NCBI GenBank assembly: GCA_944989445.1
Contig: CALYLW010000312.1
Span: forward strand, 643,566-707,565
DNA: 64,000 nt
DNA from: Ampullaceana balthica
Lineage: Eukaryota > Mollusca > Gastropoda > Lymnaeidae
Direction: 5' to 3'
The position numbers were made by a program, and so were the translations under genes. Below the pieces are notes generated by a model, which was not told the DNA's origin, made no database searches, and was given only the letters and a program-made list of their open reading frames with translations. Below are positions 35,255 to 47,145 of the stretch, one piece after another. Numbering within the stretch: the first letter of the stretch is position 1; the number at the start of each line of letters is the position of its first letter.

Positions 35255-35815
35255 AGAATAGTCGAGTGTTGATTAGATTGTAGGACAGTCAAGTGTTGAT
35301 TAGATTGTAGGACAGTCAATGGTTGATTAGAGTGTAGGACAGTCAATGGTTGATTAGATTGTAGGACAGTCAATGGTTGATTAGATTGTAGGACAGTCAA
35401 TGGTTGATTAGATTGTAGGACAGTCAATGGTTGATTAGAGTGTAGGACAGTCAAGTGTTGATTAGATTGTAGGACAGTCAAGTGTTGATTAGATTGTAGG
35501 ACAGTCAATGGTTGATTAGAGTGTAGGACAGTCAAGTGTTGATTAGATTGTAGGACAGTCAATGGTTGATTAGAGTGTAGGACAGTCAAGTGTTGATTAG
35601 ATTGTAGGACAGTCAAGTGTTGATTAGATTGTAGGACAGTCAAGTGTTGATTAGATTGTAGGACAGTCAAGTGTTTATTAGCGTGTAGGACAGTCTATTG
35701 TTTTTTTAGCGTGTAGGACAGTCAAGTAATGATTAGCATGTAGGACAGTCGAGTGCTTAATTGAGTGTAGGACAGTCGTGTGTTAATTAGAGTGTTGGAC
35801 AGTCAAGTTTAAATT
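35255..35815. repeat. 27-bp minisatellite, about 20 copies
   Basis: Unit contains TGTTGATTAGATTGTAGGAC plus AGTCAAG, alternating with AATGG variants. The minus strand is open as TVLQSNQHL repeats because 27 is divisible by three; not a gene. Confidence 0.93.
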
Positions 35816-36150
35816 TCCTTTTATCTTGAATTTACTATTTGAATTTGTAAGTAACGTCTGGAATTATTATTTAAAAACCCAGTAAATTGAACAAAACAAG
35901 TAATAAAAACTCGAATGAGTATTTAAACGCAATTTCCAACAAAGAATTTCCGATTATTTTATTTAAGGGAAATCATTCTAGATTACATTGAAAATCTATT
36001 CAAATAAGTAATTCTGAAACTTATCACAATATGACGACATATCCCTCACGCTAGATCACAAAAAGAATGTGTCAAAATAATACACACCGCGCAATAATCT
36101 AACATAAGCATTCACAAATCGGGAATACCCCATTTACTATCATTCTAGAT

Positions 36151-36335
36151 CAGTGCTTCTCAAACTTTTTAGTATGGCGGACCGGCAGGAATTTTGGCCA
36201 TTTCACCAGAGACCGGTGCATTATTTTCCCTGCACTGAAAATTTTTTCTGTCCTTTTTTTAGAACATCTGCGGACCGGCAGCGGATGGCCCACGGACCGG
36301 CACCGGTCCGCGGACCACCACTTTGAGAAGCACTG
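36151..36335. mobile_element. hAT-type MITE, 185 bp, perfect TSD
   Basis: Left end CAGTGCTTCTCAAACTTTTT, right end read inward CAGTGCTTCTCAAAGTGGTG, identical flanks TTCTAGAT (36143-36150 and 36336-36343). Internal GGACCGGCACCGGTCC-like palindromes. Confidence 0.92.
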
Positions 36336-36849
36336 TTCTAGATGACATTAAAAGTCATTTCAAATCAATCATTTTGAAACTAAACAAAACAATTGCTATC
36401 TACAAATTGCTGCTAAAATTAAGGGAGTCGTACGAATAGATATTATTCAACAATTCCTTCTCCAGCATTGTTCTAAATATTATTAGCTATCGTTTGGCGT
36501 TTGTTTCAGCCCGATAGATTTTATGATTGGCGAGAAATGACAAAATTGAGAAAAGTAGGGTGTTATGGTTAAATTGGTGAGAATAAAAGGAATAATGTTT
36601 TTTCATGGGACTCAAGATTTCGTTCATATTTTATCGGTTTTTTTTATTTTCCAAGAAATCCAGTAAATCTTTTTTGTATTTTTTTTGGTCCGTGCACATC
36701 TTTGAGACCTCCATAACATATTTGCAAAAGACCCGAACCCTCTTTCTGGTATGGTTCAGGAGGAGATGCTGTTCAATGCTCGAGAAGACTGGCCAGACAT
36801 TTTGAATCTATAAACGCAATTCCTAAGGGAAATTGCGTTAAAAATACTC

Positions 36850-37340
36850 TTAAAGGCCTATCGGTGATAAGAGAACTATAATAATCCATTCAAATTTTAT
36901 ACCTCATTGAGGAATCGAGGCCAAGTGGCATGCACTTGAATAAACTAGATTTGTCTGCGTTAAAAGACAACAAGAGATGACATATTACTGTAAAATTGTT
37001 AGAAATGCATACGAATTAAACTAAATTTACAAATATACTAGTTTTCTTAATATTAATGTTGTACCTTTTATAAAAAATCTATTTTATTGTCTAATTTTAT
37101 ATCGTAAATTATTCTTCTAAATTACAATCAAATAAGACGTATAGCAACGTGAGTTATTAATGGAATCTCATAGAATTTTACATTATATTTTAATAATTTC
37201 TTTTAATAAATAAGTTCTTATTCTTAATATTCTAGCATTATTTTTCACAACAACAATAATTAATTAGATATTACATACGTCAATATTGGTGCTATGTAGT
37301 GCGGTGCTTAGAGGAAATATAAATATAATTTTAATGCGCA
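36850..37340. repeat. dispersed repeat, diverged copy 3 of 9480-9960
   Basis: GAGGAATCGAGGCCAAGTGG followed by CATGCACTTGAATAAACTAG, in line with the two other copies; otherwise AT-rich. Confidence 0.5.
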
Positions 37341-37499
37341 TTCAATGTAACTACACGAGATCCTTTAGATAAGAGAGTTCTTTACAGACCCGCAATAATG
37401 GTTAGTTATGAATCTATAAAGTTAAAATTAAATTATTGTATTACATTAGTATTTTACGTTGTCGCACTAGTTTCACTTTTTTGAGGCCCCTATCCTATT

Positions 37500-38170
37500 A
37501 ATTCGTGAAGGATTCCGGATTCAACGCTTCCGGATCTGTCGTCATCTTTTTCAGAACGCTCGTAAAAACGTTTTTTGATTTGCTAGAGAGCTGAAATCTT
37601 CAAAGTTGGTTTGGCTCGTGGGGAGGATAAATCTATTAAAATTTCAGATTGATCGAATGTACCGTAATTAATTTAATGCATTTTTAGTTTATCTCTATAT
37701 GTAGCGGTCAGCTTTTGTTGACATTTTACGAGTCACGCTGAGTGAAGTTCAACCATCCGTGACCAAAACTTTTCCCTGCCCCCCTCCGTTTTAAAACAAA
37801 GGGTATTTAAGGCAATCTCAGTCTGTAAATGTTTGTCGCGTTTAAGCATGATAAATACTTTTTAGTTATGTCTCATATATAACGGATTTATAGTCAAAAA
37901 CTTTTTTTTTACGTGGCAGTTTAATTCAATCCCTTATATTAACTTTACCGTTGTCTATTGGGTTCGAAGGCGGGCGGTCGGTCGGTCGGAAAAATAAAAG
38001 TAAATGATATATTTTATATAGACAAAAAGTAAAAACTAAATGTGCATTAAATTAATTACGGTACATTCGATCGATCTGAAATTTTTATACAATGCATTGT
38101 CATCCACGATCTATATGTGGTAAACTTTTGAGATCTCTAGGACCATCAGAAGTGGTTTAATTTTACGTTA
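37500..38170. repeat. relatives of the 320-bp and 174-bp repeats, both orientations
   Basis: AAATTTCAGATTGATCGAAT with GTACCGTAATTAATTT, then CTCATATATAACGGATTTAT, then an inverted GGTACATTCGATCGATCTGA. A (GGAT)n stretch follows at 38181-38204. Confidence 0.6.
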
Positions 38171-38393
38171 CAAGATTTGAAGGAAGGATGGATGGATGGA
38201 TGGATACAACATACAAACATTGTGACTTAAATAAAAGCGTGTAATAAAAATAGAAAGTTCGAACTTAAATAATAGTTAGGAGATGTTTAAAAACCCCTAA
38301 CATGAATTTTTAAATATTTTTTAGTGACATAATCTTGCTATTAGAGTCGCAGATTTGCAAATCCTAATGGACCACTTTGCCAAGGGGCCGTCC

Positions 38394-39312
38394 ATAAATG
38401 ACGTCACGCACCTGAGGTTACACTTTTGTGACGATGCGTGACGAGGCAATTCGAGAGGAGCACAAAACAACTTTTCTTCTTAGCTCAGTTTTTAAGGCAT
38501 TAATTCTAAATATCACAGAAAGGATATGTGATACAGACAAGTCATGGGGATTAAGATTATTGTCACTCGTGTCAATATAAATGAAAGTAGGGTAGATTTA
38601 GATGTCTTCGTATAGTACGTAGGTAAGAAATCATCATAGTTGTCAAATTTAAAAAAAAAGCATTTTCTGGAAGGAACCGGTTCAATAATGGGCATATGTT
38701 CCAAGCGTACACGTACACATGACGTATTGTAATATATCTAGTGGATTGTAGTGGATGTTATATGTCCCAAATGAGTCTGCATTACCCCCAAGAATTCCCT
38801 TTTTGACCTCAGATGAGGTTATTTACCTCTGTTCGCCGACCTCTTTCTTAAGGGATGGATGCCCGTCAGTCAATTGAGGGATTTTTAAAAAATACATTTT
38901 AAAAGTTTAGTTTTTTTAAATAATTTTTTTTCAAACAAAGACGTTAACCGTGATGATTAATAGTCAATGTTTAATTTGTATGCATTAAAATAAAATATAA
39001 TCTAAGGATGTTAACACAGTTAGTTTTCTGAAGGCCGGTTAAACGTTTATTTAAAAAAAGCTTCACGCGGGCTACGATATTACAATGTAGATCTTCACCA
39101 AATAAATAATAAATACTTAGATGACAATAAAAGTGATTTGTAACATACTTATTTTCAAATAGAGAATAAACTGTTTTTTTTTGGGGGGGGGGTCAAAGAT
39201 TTGTGACGTACTTTTAGAGGGGGGTCTAAGTTTTTGTGACGACGCGTGACGAGGGGGAGGGAGGGGGTCAAAAATCGGCCAAAATCGCGTGACGTCATTT
39301 ATGGACGGCCCC
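38394..39312. mobile_element. Harbinger-like MITE pair or expanded copy
   Basis: Left end GGGGCCGTCCATAAATGACG, right end read inward GGGGCCGTCCATAAATGACG, perfectly inverted, with CCTCGTCACGCGTCGTCACA near the right side. No matching target duplication (CAA versus TTA). It may be two separate copies or an element with inserted sequence at about 38441-39175. Confidence 0.6.
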
Positions 39313-39479
39313 TTACGTGAACAAAATGTTTCCATGTTATCCATTTATTAGAGCAATTACGGTATACTTGGCATCGGCAATATTTACACAGTATTTCCGA
39401 GCATACGAAAATCGGCCGATACCTAAAAAATATAATAGCACATGGCACACTGTATAGTGGCTGTAGATATTAATACTAG

Positions 39480-39710
39480 GACTCTTTTGTATATTTCAAT
39501 ACCGGTATCGGGATCGATTTATTAATTTGTCGAGATATTGTAAATCTAAATGATAGTTGTTTTTTTGTTGTTGTTTTTTTGGGTCAAAATATCATTTATT
39601 ATGAAATATCGGTGACGTCAATATCGGGACCTTTACATGCTACCGATATTGCCGATATCCTGATATCGGTACCGATATATCGGTAGACGGTAGACCCCTA
39701 GAAAAAAGCC
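39480..39710. repeat. ATATCGG-rich element end
   Basis: ATACCGGTATCGGGATCGAT, AATATCGGGACC, CCGATATTGCCGATATCC and ATATCGGTAC motifs in both orientations resemble subterminal repeats of a hAT-like family; complete termini not found. Confidence 0.45.
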
Positions 39711-40205
39711 TTACCATTTAAATACTGTCGACTGTCAAGTTTGAACTACTGCTTTTACTGTCGATTTTCAAAAATTGACTTAAGTTGTGAAAATGACACA
39801 TAAAATTTGACAGATAACGTTAGAACGTTAGAGTTAGAACTCGTTTTCAGTAATCAACCATTATTATAACGAGGTGTTTAGAGAGCAAAATCCGGATTCT
39901 AAATAACTTTTGAAGCTGATGATCTGATACAGATCGTAGTGCCTTCAAGTAACTATTTTTTCTTCTCGTATGATCTGTCATTTTTATACCGTGAAATTAT
40001 TGGAAAAAGAAGTAATTTGTCGTGGTAGTCGATAAAATAAAGGACTGGTGGTGGCTGAAACAATGAGTTCGCCGCACCAGGTGACGCCAACCCTAGCTAC
40101 TGTGCAGGGTTTCATGCATTTTAGTACTAGTAGTAGCCAATTTACATGGTGGGTTTAAACAACAGTTAAAAACAAGAACAACAAATATTTACATATTATT
40201 TAATT

Positions 40206-40672
40206 CAATTTGGGCTGTTAACGATTAATTTAAATTTAATCAATAACTTTTGTAAAATTAACGATTAATTAATCGTTAATTTCGATTAATGTCAAAAATT
40301 GAAATGTATGGTGTCACAAGTAACATATATTGAACGTACTTGTCAAAAATCGAAATAAAACTGGAATGTCTTCTTTATATGACATCTTTTAATCAACAAC
40401 GCAAACAGACAAGTGTATTGACATTATTTAGTTCAAGTGATGAGCGGGTCTTATGGACAATATAACCAGCCGAGCTGAACAATCGTTCACATAGCTGTAG
40501 ATTGTCTCAGCTGAAGTTTATGATACTGTAGTGGATGTTTGGTTTGCATGTAATATTTAAGCGAAGTGTGAGAATTTTACTTTTTGACTTCCAAATCGTT
40601 AAAAAATTTAATCATTAAATTTTTTAACGATTAATCGAGAAATTTATCGTTAATATCTGAAGCCCTAATATA
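40206..40672. mobile_element. hAT-like element with CGATTAAT repeats
   Basis: Left GGGCTGTTAACGATTAATTT, right end read inward TAGGGCTTCAGATATTAACG, each followed by ATTAACG/CGATTAAT repeats. Interior without open frame. Related ends at 21895-21945 and 47607-47690. Confidence 0.55.
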
Positions 40673-40689
40673 TACAGTGCTTTTTCAGT

Positions 40690-40862
40690 GGGAACTCATG
40701 GGAACTGATTTCCCAGGCACGGGTTCAAAATAGCGACTGTCAAAACAGCGACCGTCATAATAGCGACTTCAAAAAAGCGACTGTATCAAAACAGTGACCG
40801 TCATAATAGCGACTTCAAAATAGCGACTGTATCAAAACAGCGACCGTCATAACAGCGACTTC
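40690..40862. repeat. AGCGAC array, inverted relative to 43868-43970
   Basis: About ten AGCGAC-containing units of 13-18 bp (ATAGCGACTGTCAAAAC, AGCGACCGTCATA, ATAGCGACTTCAAAA) follow GGGAACTCATGGGAACTGAT. Reverse-complement versions are at 43868-43970 and 19508-19580. Confidence 0.75.
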
Positions 40863-40899
40863 ACCACATAGCTATTCTTGTCCAACCGTTCACCTAACA

Positions 40900-40985
40900 C
40901 AGTGGTTCCAATCTTTTTTGACAAATAGACCCCTTTTCATTGTCTAAACTTACCCAAGGACCCCTAGTGAAAAAACTGTTCGTTC
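40900..40985. mobile_element. hAT left-end remnant
   Basis: CAGTGGTTCCAATCTTTTTT followed by GACCCC motifs typical of ZBED-type hAT MITE ends. It abuts the LINE 3' end; no right partner found. Confidence 0.5.
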
Positions 40986-42199
40986 GTTCGTCCGTCGATA
41001 CGACGAGGACCACTCTAGTCATCCGAGGGTTTTCTGTGCGTGCGCAGATGGCTGATTAGGCCGATCCTTGCACGAAAGGTTCGGGAACAGAAGGGACAGG
41101 GGGCGAGTGCGACATCTCCTGGAGGGTTGACAGCATGGGCCTTTCGGGCTTGCCTCTTCTTTTCTGCGGCGGTAATCCGGTTTGCCTCACATGACCTGGC
41201 ACCTTCGTGGATGGAAGAGCGCCAGGTGGATCGGTCCATTGCAGCTCGTTCCCACGTGTCTGGATTTATGGCAAACGCTTTCATTGAGGCTTTCAGTGTG
41301 TCTTTGAAGCGTTTCTTTTGCCCACCGTGGGACCGCTGGCCATACTGGAGCTCACCATAGAAGATTCTCTTTGGCAGTCTCTCGTCTGGCATTCGGACAA
41401 CGTGCCCTGCCCAGCGAAGCTGGGACTGCATCAGGAGGGTGAAGATGCTGGGGAGACCTGCCTTGGTCAGTACCACTGTGTCTGGAATTTTGTTCTGCCA
41501 CTTTATGCCGAGAATCTTCCTGAGGCTTGTTATATGAAACTGGTTCAGCTTTCTTGCATGGCGCTGATAAACAGTCCAAGTTTCACAAGCATAAAGCAGT
41601 GTGGGGAGCACCACTGCCCTGTACACTTTCAGCTTGGTCTGGATGGTAATGCCTCTTCTGTTCCAGACATTAGGGTACAACCTGCCAAAAGTGGAGCTGG
41701 CTCTGGCAATTCTGACGTTCACTTCGTCATCGATGGTGACATTTTGAGACAGTGTGCTGCCTAGGTATGTGAACCGGTGCACTGTATTGAGTCTCTGGCC
41801 GTTGACAGTGATGTTGGGCTCTACGTAGGGTCTTCCAGGCGCAGGCTGATGGAGGACCTCAGTCTTCTTGGTGTTGATTGACAGACCAAAGTTTGTGCAG
41901 GCACTGGAGAACAGGTTTACACTGCGTTGCATGTCGGCTTCTGAGACAGCGTTGAGGGCACAGTCATCAGCGAACAGCAGGTCTCTGATGATGTCTGTCA
42001 TAACCTTGGTTTTTGCCTGGAGCCTCCGAAGGTTGAACAGCTTGCCATCTGTGCGGTATTTCAGGTTGACACCAACATCCTCGTCTCTGAAGGCCTCTGT
42101 CAGCATGGCGGAAAACATGAGGCTAAACAGTGTTGGTGCCAGGACGCAGCCCTGCTTGACTCCGTTTGTGACTGGGAAAGGATCAGAAAACTCAAACTA
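40981..42199 (-). pseudogene. 5'-truncated non-LTR retrotransposon: reverse transcriptase C-terminal half with C2H2 finger
   Basis: Minus-strand frame open from about 42199 to the stop at 41015. Upstream of the first Met it already reads VTNGVKQGCVLAPTLFSLMF, the RT motif around the primer grip, so the start was lost by 5' truncation. Then LLFADDCAL (catalytic FADD), LSINTKKTEVL, RFTYLGSTLS, LLYACETWTVYQRHARKLN and RWAGHVVRMPDERLPKRIFY follow, and the C terminus has a CPFCSRTFRARIGLISHLRT zinc finger. The endonuclease is missing. The 3' end has GAACGAACGAAC repeats. LINE clade uncertain. The frame is undamaged, so insertion is recent. Confidence 0.85.
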
Positions 42200-42775
42200 C
42201 ATAAATGCATAGTAACAAATAAAAACTCCAAAAAAAATAGCAACATTTTTATGAAGTATTTATTGAAATTAAAAATTGTGTTTAAAATAAAATTTAAAAC
42301 TTAATTAACTTATGCTATATATAAACGCATTCATTCAAATACAAACAACTGCTCAGTAAAAATAAAATTTGAATCATGGTTACCCGGGCAGCTTTTTTAA
42401 CAATATTGACAGCCCCTTGTCAAAAGGTCTTGTGGTCGAACTGTCCGGGGATTACATAATGACATGTTACGAAGGCTAGACTAAGTGACGACCACGGACC
42501 CCGTGTTATGGAGAAGGTAAATAAAGGGATTGGGGCTGAGAGAATGTAAGTACCTTCATAAAGGACTATCTGACCACATTGCCTGGGGGTGGGGGTGGAG
42601 TTGGATAGGTTTGAAAGGACTTGCTACCTCAGAGGAGTGGTGCATTTAACACAATCATGAATTCGCCCTTAATGTTGATTGGTTTTCAGTGTATATACTT
42701 TTTAGTGGTAAATTAATCGTTGAAAATAATTATTTCATGCCGTTTTTAATTTCAATAGATAATAATATTAAACTA
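42200..42775. other. no feature recognised
   Basis: AT-rich in part with a G-rich stretch near 42580-42600; no gene, array or transposon end seen. Confidence 0.5.
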
Positions 42776-43370
42776 CTAGATTGTGCTGCGGCGCCGTGGC
42801 GCCTGCGGCGCCCCCTTTTTTAGGGCGCCTACGGCGCCAACCTTTTTCAAAAGCCCAACTAAGTTATCATTTTTTGATAAATACGAAATATTAAACTTTC
42901 TGAAATGTACGCAAAGTATTTAATAACAGGAGTTGTAGGGCGCCTACGGCGCCCACTTTTGTTTTTTGTCAAAAGCCCAAGAAACTTATCCTTCTTTGAT
43001 AAATACGAAATATTAAACTTCCTTTTTGTTTGATAAATACGAAATATTATACTTACTGAAATGTACACAAAGTATTATATAATTATAAATCCTCAAATCC
43101 TATTTTTACATCGTTCCCTTTTTCCAAAATTAAGATATAAGCTAAAGCAATGACGTCATATAATATATTTTTTTACAGCGCGTCTTTAATTTGTAATTAA
43201 TTTGCACACCTTTTGATGCACACCTTGTGTTAAATATAAGATCAACCAATGACGTCATATTAAATATTTTTACAGCGCTAATCACCACACGATTTTTTAA
43301 AACTGCTATAGACTGTTGTACATCATCAGCGTTCCACATCCAATGAGTGACTTGGGCTTTTATATTATTA
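42776..43370 (-). mobile_element. Helitron-like element, minus strand
   Basis: The 3' end is CTAG at 42776-42779 after an A, preceded on the element strand by GGCGCCACGGCGCCGCAGCA, which can fold. GGCGCCTACGGCGCC palindromes at about 42824-42838 and 42939-42953 flank a duplicated AAGCCCAA-GATAAATACG segment. The 5' end, near AAAAGCCCAAGTCACTCATT, is uncertain. Confidence 0.65.
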
Positions 43371-43867
43371 AACTATATTATTTTTATTAATTTTTTTTTA
43401 AATTAGAAAAAAATAAAAATTTTACGAGGTAAAAACGAAAAGGGTCGAAACATCCGGGGATCAAAAAGTCCTGTAGTCCAACTTTCTCTAAATTAAAAAA
43501 AGCAGCCACACGCCACCTCTGCCCCTACCACCGCAATCCCCCTAAATTAATCGACTGCATCTATGTTTGTTAATCACTATCGAGCTTTCTGCAAAATATA
43601 TTTGACTGAAGTAATAGCAGTTATAATTTTATTTTTTTCACAGAATTTTTTTAAAAACAAAATGTGTCCCGAAAATGTGTTTACACTCTTTACAACACCA
43701 ACATTTATTTATACACACCTCCAGTTGATTGTATTTAATTTTGTATTGTCCCTTCTGTACAAAAAACCTACATTGCTTATCGTGTCTTACTTTTCTTTAT
43801 TTTATAAACTCCATTGTAGGCTAGGCACAGTAAGTTTTTCAAACATTAATACAAGCAAAAGAAGAAA
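43371..43867. other. no gene recognised
   Basis: AT-rich; a 105-codon plus-strand frame at 43563-43880 is hydrophobic, low in complexity and has no recognisable domain. Confidence 0.45.
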
Positions 43868-43970
43868 GTCGCTATTTTGATACAGTCGCTATTATGATGC
43901 AGTCGCTATTATGACGGTCGCTGTTTTGATAGTCGCTATTCTGCCCGGATGCGGTGTTCCCATACCTTTT
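43868..43970. repeat. AGTCGCT array
   Basis: ATACAGTCGCTATTATGATG, CAGTCGCTATTATGACGG, TCGCTGTTTTGATAGTCGC and CTATTCTGCCCGGATGCGG, then TGTTCCCATACC. Mirror image of 40690-40862. Confidence 0.75.
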
Positions 43971-44577
43971 TAAGGCCAGATTCGTGTATATTTATATAAA
44001 TAGTCGGCATTTTACTTACTGCCAGTCCTTTATACAGTGGGGACTCACGGGAACGACGTAAATTACAGTTTACAAATAAACAAACCAAGTGGCAAACGCT
44101 GTTATTCCACTAATATGATATCTATGGACCATAGAAGTTGTTTTAAAGCCTAATACGGTACCAGTATTATAAAACATTAGAATACATTTTTCCACATAAA
44201 TTATATAGTCAGGTCGGTTTTTATTATAAATAAACTCTTTAAGCAGCGTTTCTCAACCTTTCTTGTGCCGCGACCCTTTTAATAAATTACTCGTGCTGTG
44301 GCGACCCCCGCCGTCAAATTTTTTTGGTATCTACCTCATAGCTTTTATTTTGCTACTGTTATAATATATTTAATTATATCTCATATGCAGAATGACATTG
44401 TATTCTCATTTTTACAAATTTTACGTAATTAAAGCACAGACACCGTTCTCGTAGTAACGTAGTTAGTAATAAAAACACAATGTGTAACAATGATTATAAT
44501 TACATACATGTCATACATTACATACAAGGTATTCGTATTTATTTCTAATTACAAATACGTAAGAAAGCCAAAGTCAA

Positions 44578-46463
44578 TTAATGTGAAGGTTGAGGTTGCT
44601 TCTTTCTCACAAGATCATAAATTCTCGGGACAGTCTTTGCGAGTGCACAACGAAGATCATCTTCCACAACAAGTCTACTTCTGTATTTAGACTTGATAAC
44701 CAGCAATCTGGAAAACCCTGTTTCGCAAAGATGAGTTGTTGGAAAAGGAAGAAGAAGGCGCAACACAGTTTCGGACAGAACAGGATATGACTGCAAACAC
44801 TTGATCCAGAATTTTGTAACTGACATTGAAGAGAAATCATTTCGCGCTGCATCACTGTTAATGAGTTCGATGAACTCCTCTTGTGCTGTCTCAGGAATAT
44901 CGTCAACTTTGACTGTGAATGGATTTCTGGTAAGTTCAAACGGAGTGTTAGGTAGATTTGGAAAGTACGATGAAATTTCGTCCGCCAGCATATGCTAGTG
45001 TTCTTTCACAAAAATTATCATTTTACTTCTCTTGTCCGGTTCAATGTCATTTTCCTCAAAGATAGCAAAAAAGGTGGGCAACATGTACATTTTATTGGCA
45101 TCCAATTTTTTTTCTCCCAAAGCTGAAGTTTCATTTCGAATGATCGGATCTTTTCAGGCAAATCTAGGCATGTTGCATTTGGTCCTTGCAGTGATAAATT
45201 TAACTCATTCAAAATGGCAAATATATGTACCAGGTAAGCAATTTTCTGAAGCTCATTTTTGTCGCTGAAAAGTGCTTTGAGCTGTGGTTTAGACTTCTGA
45301 TTAAAGAACATTTTTAGTTCGTCACGAAGATAAAAAACGTGTTTCAAAACTTTCCCTCTCGACAACCATCTCACTTCAGTGTGAAATAACAGAACATCAT
45401 TGGACGCATCCATCTCATTACAAAGTTTCGAAAACAGACCACTGTTCAGCGCACTCGCTTTTATAAAATTGACGGAACTTACGACGCTTTTCATTACATC
45501 TTGAAACTCTTGTGGCAACGTCTTCTTTGCTAGCACTTGTCGATGAATCATACAGTGAGTTCCAATGACTTTTGATGATTCATTTAGTACCAAACGTTGA
45601 AATCCAAACCAACATCCTAGCATAGCTGGAGCACCATCAGTGCAAACACCACAAACCTTTTCCCAAGAGATCTTATGATCTTTCAGAAATGAACCAACTG
45701 TATCAAATACATCCCGTGCAGTTGTTGTCGTTTTAAGAGGTTTGCAAAAAAGAAACTCATCTTTAAAGTCACCTTCATTTATATATCTCGCGTAAACCAG
45801 TAGTTGTGAACAGTTTGCAACGTCCGTGGATTCGTCAAGCTGGATGCTAAATATTGGAAGTGGAGCAGATTTTATTTCCTGGATTACCAGATAAATAATA
45901 TCAGCAGACATATCATCTATTCTTCTCCGGACAGTTTCATTAGATAAGGAAATTGCACTCAATTTCTTAACAAATTCGGGTCCGATCATAACTCGAATAA
46001 TATCTTTGGCCGCTGGCAACAATAAGTCTTCGGCAATGGTGTGAGGTTTCATAGCTCTTGCGATTCCGAGCGCCACCAAATATGAAGCTTCAACGGCTGC
46101 TACGTTTTGTTGGTGGTACTTGCCACCATTGTCAAGTCTGGCTTTCCTGACGCCATCAGCTTTACTTCTAAAATACTCGGTATCCTTCCCCGCAAAACTT
46201 GGATGTTTGCTATCAAAATTACGTTTCAGTTTGTTTGGCTTCATATATTCGGCTGAAAGAACTTCATTACAAATAACGCATTGCGGTTTCTCAATTCCTG
46301 CTGTAACTATTGAAGTAAAACCATATTGTAAGAAATCTTCACTATATTTTCTTTTCTTAATCATAATGTTCTTCTCTGCATGTTCCTTTTCCATCGGTTG
46401 GTTTAAAAACTTTAAATTTAAAATGCAAAAATTTATAACGATAGCTTTCAATACCACGCACAA
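44578..46463 (-). pseudogene. ZBED5-like hAT transposase with a single frameshift
   Basis: Two minus-strand frames, 481 codons (45018-46463) and 137 codons (44578-44991), cover a whole transposase. In order: a BED-type zinc finger (CVICNEVLSAEYMKPNKLK, then KHP), LDESTDVANCSQLLVYARYI, CTDGAPAMLGCWFGF, HCMIHRQVLAKKTLPQEF, LLFHTEVRWLSRGKVLKHVF, and near the end HLCETGFSRLLVIKSKYRSR. The first frame leaves register within a run of eight T on the plus strand (about 45108-45115). Its last roughly 30 residues are off-frame, and the correct frame is open on the other side. One homopolymer indel thus explains the break; a sequencing error is possible. The first Met may be upstream of the true start. 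Confidence 0.88.
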
Positions 46464-46721
46464 TGAAATATTGACCTACAGCCCTACACCACAGTGTGTG
46501 GAACCAGACGCATCAGCAGTTCAGCTTCTAAGTCACGTAGCCAGCCTGCTGAGATCAGACCTCTGAGCACCCAGACGCGCCCTACTCTCTGTTGATATAA
46601 TTACCGGTTGTTGAGGGGTTCATAAAATAGTGTTGAAATAAACATTATAAAAAGTTAATTTACAACAACTAAACTTACTAAAGTTACTGAATAGACTATA
46701 GACTAGTATAGAGTAACTATG

Positions 46722-47145
46722 GGTTGTAGGGCGCCTACGGCGCCCACACCGGCTTTAGGGCGCCTACGGCGCCCACTTTTTTTTGTCAAAACCCCAAGTA
46801 ACTTATAATAAATAAATACGACATATTAAACTTCCTGAAATGTACACAAAGTATTTTATAATTATAAATCCTGAAATCCTATTTTTACATCGTTCCCTTT
46901 TCCAAAATTAAGATATAAGCTAAAAGAATGACGTCATATAATATATATTTTTTACAGCGCGTCTTTAATTTGTAATTAATTTGCACACCTTTTGATGCAC
47001 ACCTTTTTCTAAATATAAGATCAAACAATGACGTCATGTTAAATATTTTTACAGTGCTAATCACCACACGATTTTTTAACTGCTATAGACTGTTGTACAT
47101 CGTTCCTCAGCGTTCTACATCCAACCGGTGACTTGAGCTTTTATA
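46722..47145 (-). mobile_element. Helitron-like insertion within the hAT
   Basis: Two GGCGCCTACGGCGCCCAC segments at about 46731 and 46758, then CCCCAAGTAACTTATAATAA, ACATATTAAACTTCCTGAAA and TGACGTCATATAATATAT, ending near GACTTGAGCTTTTATATTTT. Matches 42776-43370. The terminal CTAG is not clear here. Confidence 0.6.

Noticed and set aside
35209..35670. 153-codon minus-strand repeat protein TVLQSNQHL
   Set aside because: Same effect from a 27-bp minisatellite.
34001..35815. CRISPR-like arrays
   Set aside because: Units are contiguous tandem repeats without unique spacers, in an animal genome.
41040..42212. Plus-strand frames over the LINE
   Set aside because: Antisense shadows; RT motifs including FADD read on the minus strand.
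43563..43880. 105-codon hydrophobic plus-strand frame
   Set aside because: AT-rich Phe/Leu/Ile composition between transposon fragments, no domain or splice context.
45032..46566. Plus-strand frames of 78 and 148 codons
   Set aside because: Antisense of the ZBED5-like transposase.
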